A DNA stretch of 64,000 nt, from NCBI RefSeq assembly GCF_009827655.1, contig NZ_WTYV01000002.1:806657-870656 (forward strand), read 5' to 3'. Below, piece by piece: positions 9,378 through 17,489 of this stretch. Source of the DNA: Alteraurantiacibacter buctensis. Lineage in GTDB: Bacteria > Pseudomonadota > Alphaproteobacteria > Sphingomonadales > Sphingomonadaceae. Below the pieces are notes generated by a model. That model was not told the origin of the DNA. It did no database searches and was given only the letters and a program-made list of their open reading frames with translations. The position numbers and the translations under genes are program-made. Each line of letters starts with the position of its first letter. Position 1 is the first letter of the stretch.

Positions 9378-10568
9378 TCAGCCTTCGGTCTGGGCCAGCA
9401 GCGGCAGGCGCACCGTCACCGTCGTGCCCTGGCCGATGCGGCTTTCGATATCGAGCTGGCCGCGATGTCGCTCGACGATGTGCTTGACGATTGCCAGGCC
9501 CAGGCCTGTGCCCCCCTGCGCGCGGCTGCGGCTGGGATCGGTGCGATAGAATCGGCGGGTCAGGTGGGGGATATGCTCGGGCGGAATGCCATCGCCCCGG
9601 TCGCGCACCATCAGTCGCGCCATGCCGTTGGGTGTCACGTCGATCGCCACTGTCACGTCGCTCTCGGCCGCACCGTATTTCATGGCGTTATCGACAAGGT
9701 TGCGGACGAGCTGTTCCAGCTGGTTGCGATCACCGCGTACCATAAGGCCTTCAGCCGCCAGTTCGAACTTCAGGCGCTTGAGCCGCTCCGGCCCGGCCCC
9801 GTCACGCGCGGCCTGGCGCACCAGTTGCACCAGATCCAGGCTTTCGCGCGGCCGGTCGTGCTTCTCCGCTTCGACCCGGCTCAGCGACATCAGGTCATCG
9901 ACCAGCGAAGCCAGCCGCCGCGCCTCGCGCAAGACCGTGTTATAGAACTTTTGCGCCTGGGCCGGGGGCATGTCCGCCCCTTCATCGGCCAGTGTTTCCA
10001 TATAGCCGATGATTGAGGCGAGGGGGGTGCGCAGTTCGTGGCTGGCATTGGCTACGAAATCGGTATGCGCACGGCTGATATCGGCCTCGGCCGTGCGGTT
10101 GACCAGTTCCACCAGGCTGTAGCGCTGGTCGATCAACTGGTGCTGCATGTGCCAGATCGAGCGCGGGCCGGTGAGACCGGGAATGTCGACGCTGCCGCCG
10201 CTGCGCCGCCCCAGCAGTTCTACCGCCTCGGGGTGGCGGAAAGCCACGCGCGCGTCCTGGCCGATCACGTGCCCCCCCAATGCCTCGCGTGCGGCCTTGT
10301 TGGCCTGGATGATCCGCTCGCCATCCAGCATCAGCATCGGCAGGCCGGCGCTTTCCAGCAGCCCGGCCATGCCCGCCTGGGTAACCTGCATGGCATCGCC
10401 GCGGGGTGCGGGCGCTTCTTGCGGCGGGGGCTGGGCTAGCCAGAAGGAGGCACACCAGACCAGGGCCACGGCGAGCACGATCAGCCAGTTTACCCCGGCC
10501 ACCAGCATGGCCACTGCAGTGAGCAGGGCCACGGCAAGGCCGCCAGCGGGTATGCGCGAGAAGATCAT
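9378..10568 (-). CDS. phoR: Phosphate regulon sensor kinase PhoR
   Basis: A 396-residue membrane histidine kinase. Two N-terminal membrane segments (about 9-24 and 26-43) are followed by a short PAS-like domain (LLESAGLPMLMLDGERIIQAN region) and the DHp helix with FVANASHELRTPLASIIGYMETL, where the His is the phospho-acceptor. The ATPase domain contains the N-box NLVDNAMKYG, DRGDGIPPEHI, F-box RFYRTD and GGTGLGLAIVKHI. The ATG at 10568 is chosen because the 20 codons before it do not resemble the family. It lies upstream of pstS on the same strand and phosphorylates PhoB. The large periplasmic sensor is absent, as usual for PhoR, which senses through PstSCAB-PhoU. Confidence 0.95.
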   Translation of the reverse strand: MIFSRIPAGGLAVALLTAVAMLVAGVNWLIVLAVALVWCASFWLAQPPPQEAPAPRGDAMQVTQAGMAGLLESAGLPMLMLDGERIIQANKAAREALGGHVIGQDARVAFRHPEAVELLGRRSGGSVDIPGLTGPRSIWHMQHQLIDQRYSLVELVNRTAEADISRAHTDFVANASHELRTPLASIIGYMETLADEGADMPPAQAQKFYNTVLREARRLASLVDDLMSLSRVEAEKHDRPRESLDLVQLVRQAARDGAGPERLKRLKFELAAEGLMVRGDRNQLEQLVRNLVDNAMKYGAAESDVTVAIDVTPNGMARLMVRDRGDGIPPEHIPHLTRRFYRTDPSRSRAQGGTGLGLAIVKHIVERHRGQLDIESRIGQGTTVTVRLPLLAQTEG

Positions 10569-10671
10569 GCAAGGTGCCAATAGGGGTTCGGTCTGCGGGC
10601 GACTACCGGCAAACGCGATGGCGCACAATTGTGACCGGTGCGAGACATGTGGGATTGAGCAAGGATTGCTC

Positions 10672-10746
10672 TGGTGACCCCTACGGGAATCGAACCCGTG
10701 TTTCAGCCGTGAGAGGGCCGCGTCCTGACCGCTAGACGAAGGGGCC
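10672..10746 (-). tRNA. tRNA-Glu (anticodon CTC)
   Basis: A 75-nt cloverleaf on the minus strand. The acceptor stem GGCCCCT pairs with AGGGGTC (one G-U), the anticodon loop is CTCTCAC with anticodon CTC between stem strands CGGCC and GGCTG, and the T arm is ACGGGTTCGATTCCCGT. Discriminator A and a genomically encoded CCA complete the 3' end. It is near-identical to the copy at 10784-10858, with the third-position change in the anticodon. A 6-bp hairpin (GAGCAA/TTGCTC, 10657-10671) directly follows the 3' end and may help processing. Confidence 0.97.
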
Positions 10747-10783
10747 GGTTGCCGCTGGCGGCAAGAGCATATCAGCGCACCGG

Positions 10784-10858
10784 TGGTGACCCCTACGGGA
10801 ATCGAACCCGTGTTTCAGCCGTGAAAGGGCCGCGTCCTAACCGCTAGACGAAGGGGCC
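10784..10858 (-). tRNA. tRNA-Glu (anticodon TTC)
   Basis: A 75-nt cloverleaf on the minus strand with the same acceptor and T arm as its neighbour. The anticodon loop is CTTTCAC, so the anticodon is TTC, reading GAA and (with U34 modification) GAG. CCA is encoded. It is the upstream member of a tandem pair 37 bp apart, probably cotranscribed with the CTC isoacceptor. Confidence 0.97.
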
Positions 10859-10951
10859 ACTGCGGTGCGAGCGGCGCACTTAGGGGTGTGCGTTCATGCG
10901 GTCAAGTCTGCTTTTCCGCAATTCCGTGCCGCCTGCACGAAAGGCGGTAGA

Positions 10952-12733
10952 TCAATTGGCCCAGGCGGCATCTTCCAGGTGCAGTTCGGCAGCGGGACGG
11001 GCCCCCCAGTCGTCGATCTTGGGGCGCCCGGCCAGCCACAGCTTGCGCCCGCGCGCGCCGTGCAGCAGTGCCTGGCCCATCGCGCTTTCCGCCGCGCGGA
11101 AGGCGATGGCCTTGAAGCTGGCACCATCATCCCCCGCCGCGATCACCCGCAGGTGATCGGTGCCCACCACGTCCGCCTTGACCAGCCGCACTGGCCCCAC
11201 GGCAATGCGCGGGCCTGGCCAGCCCATGCCGAATGGGCCGGCACGTTCGAGTGTTTCGACAAGTTCCGGGGAAAGACCGCGCGGGGCCAGGGCGAGGTCC
11301 AGCTTCAGCACGCGGTTGCCGGAAGCGCGGGCGACAGGGCCGGCCAGCCGGTCCTCCAGCCAGTCCGCAAACTGCGCCAGCCGGTCTTCGGCAATGGTCA
11401 GGCCGGCTGCCATTGCGTGGCCGCCGCCTTTCACCAGCAGGCCCGCCTTGGCTGCATCGATGATCGCCTCGCCAAGGTCCACGCCGGTGATCGAGCGACC
11501 CGAGCCCTTGCCGAGGCCATCTTCCTCATCGAGTGCGATGACCAGCGCGGGCTTGCCGGTCTTCTCCTTGATGCGTCCCGCCACGATGCCGATCACGCCG
11601 GGATGCCAGCCGCGGCCAGCCAGCACGTGCACGGCGCGGTTATGCTGACCGGCAAGCTGCTCCTCGGCCGCCTCCTGCACGGCGGCCTCGATGCCCCGGC
11701 GTTCCTCGTTCAGGCGCGAGAGTTGCTGGGCGAGGGCGGCGGCCTCGGCCGGATCCTCGGTGGTCAGCAGGCGCACGCCCAGCGTCGCTTCGCCCACCCG
11801 GCCGCCAGCGTTGATGCGCGGACCCAGGGCAAAGCCGCAGTCGCTGCACGAGGGCGGGCGCGAAAGGCGCGCGGCGTCGATCAGCGCGGCCATGCCCACA
11901 TTGTGGCGCTTCGCCATGACTTTCAGGCCCTGCGCGACAAAGGCACGGTTGAGGCCGCGGATGGCCGCGACATCGGCTACCGTGCCCAGCGCCACCAGGT
12001 CGAGCAGGGCGAACAGGCTGGGTTCAGGCCGCCCCGCGAAGTAGCCACGTGCCCGCAAGGTGCGCACCAGCGCCACCGCCAGCAGGAAAGCGACACCCAC
12101 GGCGGCCAGGTGGCCATGGGCCGCTGCCGCCTCGCTTTCGTCCAGCCGGTTGGGATTGACCAGGGCATAGGCGGGCGGAAGGTCCGGCGCGCACTTGTGG
12201 TGATCGACCACGATCACATCGATTCCGGCGGCGTGGGCCATGCCAAGGGCTTCGTGCGCCATGGCTCCGCAATCCACCGTGACGATCAGGCTGGAGCCAG
12301 CCGCACCCAGCCGGACCAGCGCCTCGCCCGAAGGCCCGTATCCTTCGAGCAGGCGGTCGGGAATATAGTGCTCTGCATGATGGCCCAGCATCCGCAGCAG
12401 CCGCACCAGCAGGGCTGCGCTGGTGGCCCCGTCCACGTCATAGTCGCCGTAGATGGTGACTTTCTCGCCGCTGATGACCGCCTCGGCCAGCCGCTCGGCC
12501 GCGCGGTCCATGTCCGCAAACTGGGATGGATCGGGCAGGAAATTGCGCAAGGACGGATCGCGGTGCAGCGCCAGGTCGTCGCGCGAGACGCCGCGTGCCA
12601 GCAGCAACTGGCCCACGATGTCCACCCCGCCACCGTCGATTCCCTGGTCCAGTTGCATCGGCCCGCCCAGCCACTGCCAGCTCCGGCCGGATAGCGAGGC
12701 ATCAATTCCCAGAACGGAAGCGGTCGTATTCAT
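10952..12733 (-). CDS. recJ: Single-stranded-DNA-specific exonuclease RecJ
   Basis: A 593-residue DHH-family 5'-3' exonuclease acting in recombinational and mismatch repair. DHH motifs in order: IYGDYDVDGATSAALL (motif I, about 94-109), IVTVDCG (II), VVDHHKC (III) and the NPNR segment after it, followed later by the DHHA1 part with KGSGRSI and GGGHAMAAGLTI and a C-terminal OB-like region. Length is typical. The ATG at 12733 gives the usual LGIDASLSGR-type N-terminus. It is transcribed toward the tRNA-Glu pair. The 160-bp divergent gap to the next gene must hold both promoters. Confidence 0.96.
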   Translation of the reverse strand: MNTTASVLGIDASLSGRSWQWLGGPMQLDQGIDGGGVDIVGQLLLARGVSRDDLALHRDPSLRNFLPDPSQFADMDRAAERLAEAVISGEKVTIYGDYDVDGATSAALLVRLLRMLGHHAEHYIPDRLLEGYGPSGEALVRLGAAGSSLIVTVDCGAMAHEALGMAHAAGIDVIVVDHHKCAPDLPPAYALVNPNRLDESEAAAAHGHLAAVGVAFLLAVALVRTLRARGYFAGRPEPSLFALLDLVALGTVADVAAIRGLNRAFVAQGLKVMAKRHNVGMAALIDAARLSRPPSCSDCGFALGPRINAGGRVGEATLGVRLLTTEDPAEAAALAQQLSRLNEERRGIEAAVQEAAEEQLAGQHNRAVHVLAGRGWHPGVIGIVAGRIKEKTGKPALVIALDEEDGLGKGSGRSITGVDLGEAIIDAAKAGLLVKGGGHAMAAGLTIAEDRLAQFADWLEDRLAGPVARASGNRVLKLDLALAPRGLSPELVETLERAGPFGMGWPGPRIAVGPVRLVKADVVGTDHLRVIAAGDDGASFKAIAFRAAESAMGQALLHGARGRKLWLAGRPKIDDWGARPAAELHLEDAAWAN

Positions 12734-12893
12734 AGTATTAGCGATTAGCGTTGTAAGGGGAATCGGGAAAGCCTGCTGACCCCCGATTGTCCGGCCGCGG
12801 TACGATTTGGTGGCCTATCTTTGACTCCGAACGATTTTCGCATAGGCAGGTATCAGGCGTAACTGGAAACCGAGGGTCGGTAAGAGGGGGGGA

Positions 12894-13676
12894 TTGCAGA
12901 CCATCGCACTCGCACATCGCCCCGCAGGTGGTAAGCTGGACAGCGCCGTCGCATTGCTGTTTGCGGCGGGCCAGCGGCCGCGCGCTTCCGATCTGGTGGC
13001 CCATTCGCTGAAGCAGGGCCAGTTTGCGGTGACCTTCGAGCCCGAGCCCGATGCGGTCGCGGGAGAGCGCCAGTGGGTTGAGCTGCTGGCCAATGGCCTG
13101 ACTTTCGACCTTTCAGGCGTAGCACCCGGACCCTCGGAACGGGCCGAACAGGCTTGCCATTTCTATGGCTTCGATAGCAGGCCGGACCTTGCCCAGTTCG
13201 AAGTGATGCGCCTTGTGCCCGGCCCTCACCTGACCAGCGGCGGGCCGATGATTCCGGTAATCCGTTGCCTTGCCTGGCTGGCGGCGGAACTGGCCACGCT
13301 GGACGGGATCCAGGGGCTCATCTGGAAGCCGGCGCGCGCCGTGTCCTCCCCGGCCCATTTCCGCGAAGGTGTCACCCGCTGGATTGGCGGGGGTGCCTTT
13401 CCCGGCCTGGGACTGACGGCGCTGGTGCCGCAGGACGATGGCACGATGACCAGCGAGGGGCTGGCTCTGTTCACCGGGCAGGAACTGGTGATCGACCGGG
13501 CGATCGCCGAGGACCGCGCCGGTGCTGCCAAGCTGGCCGTGCGGCTGCTGCACTGGCTGGTGGAAACCGGCCGGATCGACCGCACCCAGTCGCTCACCGG
13601 ACCTTCGGGCGAGACGCTGATGCTGGAGCCCGATCATCACGCTGGCGTGGTGCGGGTGTGGAGAGGGTCGCGCTAA
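12894..13676 (+). CDS. Conserved protein of unknown function (DUF4261-like end?)
   Basis: A 260-residue soluble protein without signal peptide or membrane segment. I do not recognise it firmly. It starts at a TTG preceded by a strong purine run (GAGGGGGG, 3-4 nt away), and no ATG start exists near. The central part has PGPHLTSGGPMIPVIRCLAWLAAELATL and the later part has ALFTGQELVIDR, which recalls the DUF4261 fold, but this is a weak impression. It is divergent from recJ and its last 19 nt overlap the chosen GTG start of the AHH gene, so the two may be translationally coupled. Confidence 0.7.
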   Translation: MQTIALAHRPAGGKLDSAVALLFAAGQRPRASDLVAHSLKQGQFAVTFEPEPDAVAGERQWVELLANGLTFDLSGVAPGPSERAEQACHFYGFDSRPDLAQFEVMRLVPGPHLTSGGPMIPVIRCLAWLAAELATLDGIQGLIWKPARAVSSPAHFREGVTRWIGGGAFPGLGLTALVPQDDGTMTSEGLALFTGQELVIDRAIAEDRAGAAKLAVRLLHWLVETGRIDRTQSLTGPSGETLMLEPDHHAGVVRVWRGSR

Positions 13677-14242
13677 ACGGGCCCGGTGGCAAGGTTTCCG
13701 CGCCTCCCGCGGGGGCGCGGCGACACTATGCACCCTTGCGCTTCCGGGCGGTCAATGCACCCGGAACTCCCGGCTTTCGCGCCGGGATGCAACGCCACCA
13801 CCTGCTGCCGCGGCAACTCGTGGCGCAGCCCTGGTTCGCCCGGATCATCGACCAGGTCGGCACCGACCGGCTGGGCCTCGATGACTTCCGCGCCAACGGC
13901 CTGCTCCTGCCGGCGCTGGAACAGGCGGCACAAGTGCTGGGGCTGCCGCTGCACCGTGGACCTCACAGGCATTACAACTCTGTGGTGATGGAGCGGGCGG
14001 GGCAGATAGAGGCTGGCTGGTCCGCCTGCCACGGTCGCGACCCCGACCGGGCGCGGAGCGAGCTTGTCATGCGCCTGCGGCTGCTGCAGCGGGCCCTGCG
14101 GCGCAGCCTGCTGCAACCCGCGCGCACGCTGGCGCGGCTCAACCGGCACGACCCTGCCTGGCACACGGTCGACTTCAGCGATCTGGATGCCATGGCCGAT
14201 GCCCTGTGGCACGCCAGCGGCGACGATTCCGGGCTGGAGTGA
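13658..14242 (+). CDS. AHH-type (HNH/Endo VII superfamily) putative nuclease
   Basis: A protein of about 194 residues whose core resembles the AHH nuclease family (Pfam AHH). Features seen: QRHHLLPRQLV (double His), GLDDFRANGLLLPA and LPLHRGPHRHYNSVV, which together give the His-His, Asn and HRGPHxxYN elements of that metal-dependent fold. The start is uncertain: GTG 13658 (overlapping the previous gene), TTG 13736 and ATG 13787 (MQRHHLLP) are all in frame. The upstream choice keeps RFRAVNAPGTPGFRAG, which looks like real protein. AHH domains are usually toxin tips of polymorphic toxins. Here the domain stands alone, with an Arg/Leu-rich helical tail and no secretion signal or obvious immunity gene, so a house-keeping nuclease is as likely as a toxin. 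Confidence 0.72.
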   Translation: MERVALNGPGGKVSAPPAGARRHYAPLRFRAVNAPGTPGFRAGMQRHHLLPRQLVAQPWFARIIDQVGTDRLGLDDFRANGLLLPALEQAAQVLGLPLHRGPHRHYNSVVMERAGQIEAGWSACHGRDPDRARSELVMRLRLLQRALRRSLLQPARTLARLNRHDPAWHTVDFSDLDAMADALWHASGDDSGLE

Positions 14243-14252
14243 GCCGGGACAG

Positions 14253-15434
14253 CTAGGTCGTGCTGGCCGCCTGTAATTCATCCCAGTGGCGCAGTAGCAC
14301 TTCGTGCCGCAGCCGGGGGCTGGGTTGCTGGCGCAGTTCGCCGTGCAGCCGCCGCGCCACGTCACCAAGCCGTGCATCGCCGAAGGTGGCGGCGATATCG
14401 GCCAGGCGGTGCAACTGCGAGGCGAGATTGTCCCAGTTGGCGTCGTGCGGGTGCAGCCCGGGCGAGAGGGCGATTTCGCGCAGGCCGCTGAGCAGTGCCT
14501 GCCGACGCAGCAGGTAATGCGACCGCATCTCGCGCTGCTGGTGCGGATCGGACGGCCGCGTTGCAGGCGCATCGGCTTCGGCATGCTCGCTGGCGGCCAT
14601 GGGCAGGCGCACCGTGAAGCAGCTACCCAGGCCGGGCGCACTTTCGAGGGCTATCTCGCCACCCATTGCACGAACGATCCGGCTGGTTAGTGCCAGGCCA
14701 AGGCCGGTTCCGCTGGCCGGCATGGCCGGTGCGGCGGTGCTGGCCTGGCGGAAGAAGGGCTGGAAGATATCCGCCTGCCGCTCGCGGGCGATCCCCGGGC
14801 CGGTGTCGATGACCGAGATCGCAAGTTGCGGCCCGCTGTCGGTCTGCGCCAGGCGGGCCTGTACGTCGATCCGGCCGCTTTCGGTGAACTTGATGGCGTT
14901 GCCCACCAGGTTGAGGACTACCTGGCGCAGGCGGGCGCGGTCGAGTTCGATCAGTGCTGGCACACCATCGTCCACCACCAGCACAAGCGTCAGCCCGCGG
15001 GCGCGGGCACTGGCCTGCATCAGGCCGACGCTGTGACCCAGCAATTCGCGCAGGTCGGTCGGCTCGGCCTCCAATTGCAGACCGCCGGCATCGATCCGGG
15101 TCACATCAAGCACATCACCCAGCAGGCGCAGCATGGTGCGACCGCTGTCGGCGATCAGTTCGGCCTGGCGCAACTGCTCCTCGGGCAGGGGTGCGGCCAC
15201 CAGCAGTTCGGCCAGTCCCACAACACCGTTTGTCCGCGCGCGGATGTCGCGGCACAGCGCCTCCAGCACAGCGGCCTCCTGCGCTGCCTGCGATACCGGT
15301 TGGGGCGCTGGATCGGGGTCCGGCGCTGCAGCAGCACGGGCGAGCCGGCCTCGCCTGACCGCCACCAGCGCGACACCAAGGGCAGCCAGAGTGGCGAAGT
15401 TCACGATCAGGGCAAAGGCAAGCAGGTGATCCAT
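14253..15434 (-). CDS. Histidine-kinase-like protein lacking the DHp histidine, with Hpt-like tail
   Basis: About 393 residues from ATG 15434 (a GTG at 15455 would add 7). One N-terminal membrane segment (about 4-27) and a Pro/Ala linker precede a DHp-like helix. There the usual HEIRTPLNG is replaced by RDIRARTNG, so Arg62 stands where the phospho-acceptor His should be. The ATPase domain is intact: NLVGNAIKFTESG (N-box), DTGPGI (G1), FFRQ (F-box) and GTGLGLALT (G2). After it, residues about 310-365 form helices with LHRLADIAATFG, which resembles an Hpt signature with His342 in the phospho-His position. It lies 79 bp downstream of leuA on the same strand and no response regulator is adjacent. 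Activity is inferred to be non-canonical (scaffold, phosphatase, or phosphotransfer through the tail). Confidence 0.85.
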   Translation of the reverse strand: MDHLLAFALIVNFATLAALGVALVAVRRGRLARAAAAPDPDPAPQPVSQAAQEAAVLEALCRDIRARTNGVVGLAELLVAAPLPEEQLRQAELIADSGRTMLRLLGDVLDVTRIDAGGLQLEAEPTDLRELLGHSVGLMQASARARGLTLVLVVDDGVPALIELDRARLRQVVLNLVGNAIKFTESGRIDVQARLAQTDSGPQLAISVIDTGPGIARERQADIFQPFFRQASTAAPAMPASGTGLGLALTSRIVRAMGGEIALESAPGLGSCFTVRLPMAASEHAEADAPATRPSDPHQQREMRSHYLLRRQALLSGLREIALSPGLHPHDANWDNLASQLHRLADIAATFGDARLGDVARRLHGELRQQPSPRLRHEVLLRHWDELQAASTT

Positions 15435-15513
15435 GAATCCGGTCGCAGTAAACACTGCTGTCGGTCATGCCATCACCCGCCTTGGCAAAGGGCTTTCGCG
15501 CTGCCTCGCAAGA

Positions 15514-17202
15514 TCACCTAGTGGTGGCGAGGGCCGTGCCGTTGGCGGCGGACAGAATCGCCCGCACGCTGGCTGTGGCAACGTCCTGGTCGATCCCCAC
15601 GCCCCAGGTGCTGCGACCGTCGGGCAGGCGACACTCGATATAGGCGGCCGCGCGGGCATCGATGCCGGATCCCAGAGCGTGCTCAACGTAGTCGAGAACC
15701 TCAAAATCGAGACCGAACGCTTCGCGCATGGTGGCAAGGATCGTCGACAGCAGGCCCTTGCCCCGGCCCGAAATGCGCTGCTCCTGTCCGTCCACCAGGA
15801 TCGTGCCGGTGAACAGGTGGGTGCCGTCGCTGGCCTTGCTTTCCTCGTAGTCGACCAGGCGGAACCGCTTGGGCACGTCACCGATATAATAGGCCTGGCG
15901 GAACGCTTGCCAGATATCGGCGGCGTTCAGTTCGCGGCCCAGTTCATCGGCCAGGGCCTGCACGTGGCGGCTGAAATCGGCCTGCATCTTCTTCGGCAGT
16001 TTCAGGCCCTGGTCCTGTTCCAGCACCCAGGCGAAGCCACCCTTGCCGGACTGGCTGTTGACGCGGATGACGGCCTCGTAGCTGCGGCCCAGGTCCGCCG
16101 GGTCGATCGGCAGGTAGGGCACGCGCCAAAGTTCGTCATTGCGCTGGCTCTGCGCTTCGAAGCCCTTCTTGATCGCGTCCTGGTGGCTGCCCGAAAAGGC
16201 CGTGAACACCAGTTCCCCGCCATAGGGGTGGCGCGGGTGGACGGGCAACTGGTTGCAGTATTCGACCGTCTCGATCACCTTGTCGATGTCGCTGAAATCC
16301 AGCTCCGGGTCGATGCCCTGCGTGTAGAGGTTCATGGCCACGGTCACCAAGCAGCAGTTGCCGGTGCGCTCGCCATTGCCGAACAGGCAACCTTCCACCC
16401 GGTCCGCCCCGGCCATCAGGCCCAGTTCCGCCGCCGCCACGCCGGTGCCGCGATCGTTGTGGGTGTGCAGGCTGATTACCGCAGCGTCCCGGTTGGGCAG
16501 GTTGCGGCAGAAATACTCGATCTGGTCGGCATAGATGTTGGGAGTTGCCGCTTCCACCGTGGCCGGCAGGTTGAGGATGATGGGGTTGTCGGGCGCGGGG
16601 CCGACCACCTGCATCACTGCTTCGCACACCTCCAGGCTGAAATCGAGCTCGGCGGTGGAGAAGGTTTCGGGGCTGTATTCGAACTGCCAGCGGGTGCCGG
16701 GGCGCTTGGACGCCTCGTCCACCAGTAATTGCGCGCCCTTTATCGCGATCTGCCGCACCTCGTCGCGGCTCATGCGGAAGACGATTTCGCGCCAGGCGGG
16801 GCTGACTGCATTGTACAGGTGGACGATGGCGCTGTGCGCGCCTTCCAGGCTTTCGAAGCTGCGCTTGATCAGGTCCGCGCGCGATTGCGTGAGGACCTGG
16901 ATCACCACGTCCTCCGGGATCTTGCCGGACTGGACGAGGCCGGAGATGAAATCGAACTCGGTCGCGCCCGCACTGGGGAAGCCGACTTCGATCTCCTTCA
17001 CGCCTACTTCCACCAGCAGGTCAAAGAAGCGGTGCTTCTTCACCGCGTCCATCGGATCGATGATCGACTGGTTGCCATCGCGCAGGTCGGTGGACAACCA
17101 CCGGGGTGCGCTTGCAATGGTGCGCGAAGGCCACTGGCGGTCCGGCAGGTTGACCTGCGGGAAGGCGTGGTACTTGCGGCTCGGGTCCTTGAGCATTGGC
17201 AT
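15514..17202 (-). CDS. leuA: 2-Isopropylmalate synthase (LeuA, 562 aa type)
   Basis: Condenses acetyl-CoA with 2-oxoisovalerate, the committed step of leucine synthesis. The 562-residue protein is the longer LeuA2 type. HMGL/IPMS motifs: [12 protein letters not shown] (metal/acyl site), [14 protein letters not shown], and [39 protein letters not shown], the His-x-His metal site and GNGERTGN signature (positions about 230-275). The C-terminal regulatory domain runs from about 430 on. The ATG at 17202 has an SD TAAGGGC 7 nt upstream (17216-17210). An upstream leucine-rich leader ORF and alternative hairpins suggest attenuation. Confidence 0.97.
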   Translation of the reverse strand: MPMLKDPSRKYHAFPQVNLPDRQWPSRTIASAPRWLSTDLRDGNQSIIDPMDAVKKHRFFDLLVEVGVKEIEVGFPSAGATEFDFISGLVQSGKIPEDVVIQVLTQSRADLIKRSFESLEGAHSAIVHLYNAVSPAWREIVFRMSRDEVRQIAIKGAQLLVDEASKRPGTRWQFEYSPETFSTAELDFSLEVCEAVMQVVGPAPDNPIILNLPATVEAATPNIYADQIEYFCRNLPNRDAAVISLHTHNDRGTGVAAAELGLMAGADRVEGCLFGNGERTGNCCLVTVAMNLYTQGIDPELDFSDIDKVIETVEYCNQLPVHPRHPYGGELVFTAFSGSHQDAIKKGFEAQSQRNDELWRVPYLPIDPADLGRSYEAVIRVNSQSGKGGFAWVLEQDQGLKLPKKMQADFSRHVQALADELGRELNAADIWQAFRQAYYIGDVPKRFRLVDYEESKASDGTHLFTGTILVDGQEQRISGRGKGLLSTILATMREAFGLDFEVLDYVEHALGSGIDARAAAYIECRLPDGRSTWGVGIDQDVATASVRAILSAANGTALATTR

Positions 17203-17209
17203 GGGAACT

Positions 17210-17342
17210 GCCCTTATCGCTTATCGCCCGCGCGGCAAGGGGCGCTGGCGGAATTTCATGGCTGGGTAAAGGGGCCCTTAGGCAGTGTTCCGGCGATCGA
17301 CCCGCTTGGGCGCGCACGGACAATGGCACGCCTAAGGGCGTG
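17210..17342 (-). promoter_or_regulatory. leuA leader: alternative RNA pairings (putative attenuator)
   Basis: The minus-strand sequence GCCCTTAGGC (17339-17330), which spans the end and stop of the leader peptide, is the exact complement of GCCTAAGGGC 46 nt downstream (17283-17274). It also forms a local hairpin CACGCC-CTTA-GGCGTG (17342-17327). The same segment could pair with TAAGGGC at 17216-17210, the leuA SD itself. So three competing pairings share one strand, the arrangement expected if ribosome stalling on the leader's Leu codons decides which forms. No classical U-tract terminator was found, so control could act on translation rather than termination. Confidence 0.55.
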
Positions 17343-17379
17343 TAAGTCGCAGCAGCGCTAGGATGGAGCGGTTGCTCAT
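17332..17379 (-). CDS. leuL: leuA leader peptide (15 aa, Leu-rich)
   Basis: A 15-codon ORF, MSNRSILALLRLTRP, with four Leu codons in six positions (CTA, CTG, CTG, CTT) plus an Ile just before, ending in TAG 129 nt before the leuA ATG. Two of the four Leu codons (CTA, CTT) are rare in this G+C-rich genome, which suits a charged-tRNA sensor. No SD precedes the ATG. A possible promoter, TGGACA (17416-17411) with a 17-bp spacer and CATATG (17393-17388), would start transcription within a few nt of the ATG, so the peptide may be translated leaderless. Known analogy: leucine attenuation leaders before leuA in proteobacteria. The assignment here rests on sequence only. Confidence 0.6.
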   Translation of the reverse strand: MSNRSILALLRLTRP

Positions 17380-17423
17380 ACGCGCAGCATATGGGGGCGT
17401 GGTTAAGAAATGTCCAGCATTGC

Positions 17424-17463
17424 AAAAAGCGAAGCGCGCGATTCCCGCCGGGGAACCGCGCGC
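17424..17463 (-). terminator. Rho-independent terminator of yceI
   Basis: A 13-bp stem (17434-17446 with 17451-17463, one G-U) with a 4-nt loop. On the minus strand it is followed by TTCGCTTTTTG. It lies 26 bp behind the yceI stop and separates yceI from the leuA leader, so leuA needs its own promoter downstream of it. Confidence 0.9.
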
Positions 17464-17489
17464 CTGCAATGCAAATGGCTGAAGAGCGC

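Noticed and set aside
10672..10858. Two nearly identical 75-bp segments as a possible assembly duplication or direct repeat
   Set aside because: They are tRNA genes with different anticodons and different flanks, so a real pair.
13658..14242. Polymorphic toxin or toxin-immunity pair
   Set aside because: No secretion domain, repeat region or clear immunity protein is attached; only the AHH core is recognisable, so the toxin reading is kept as a mere possibility.
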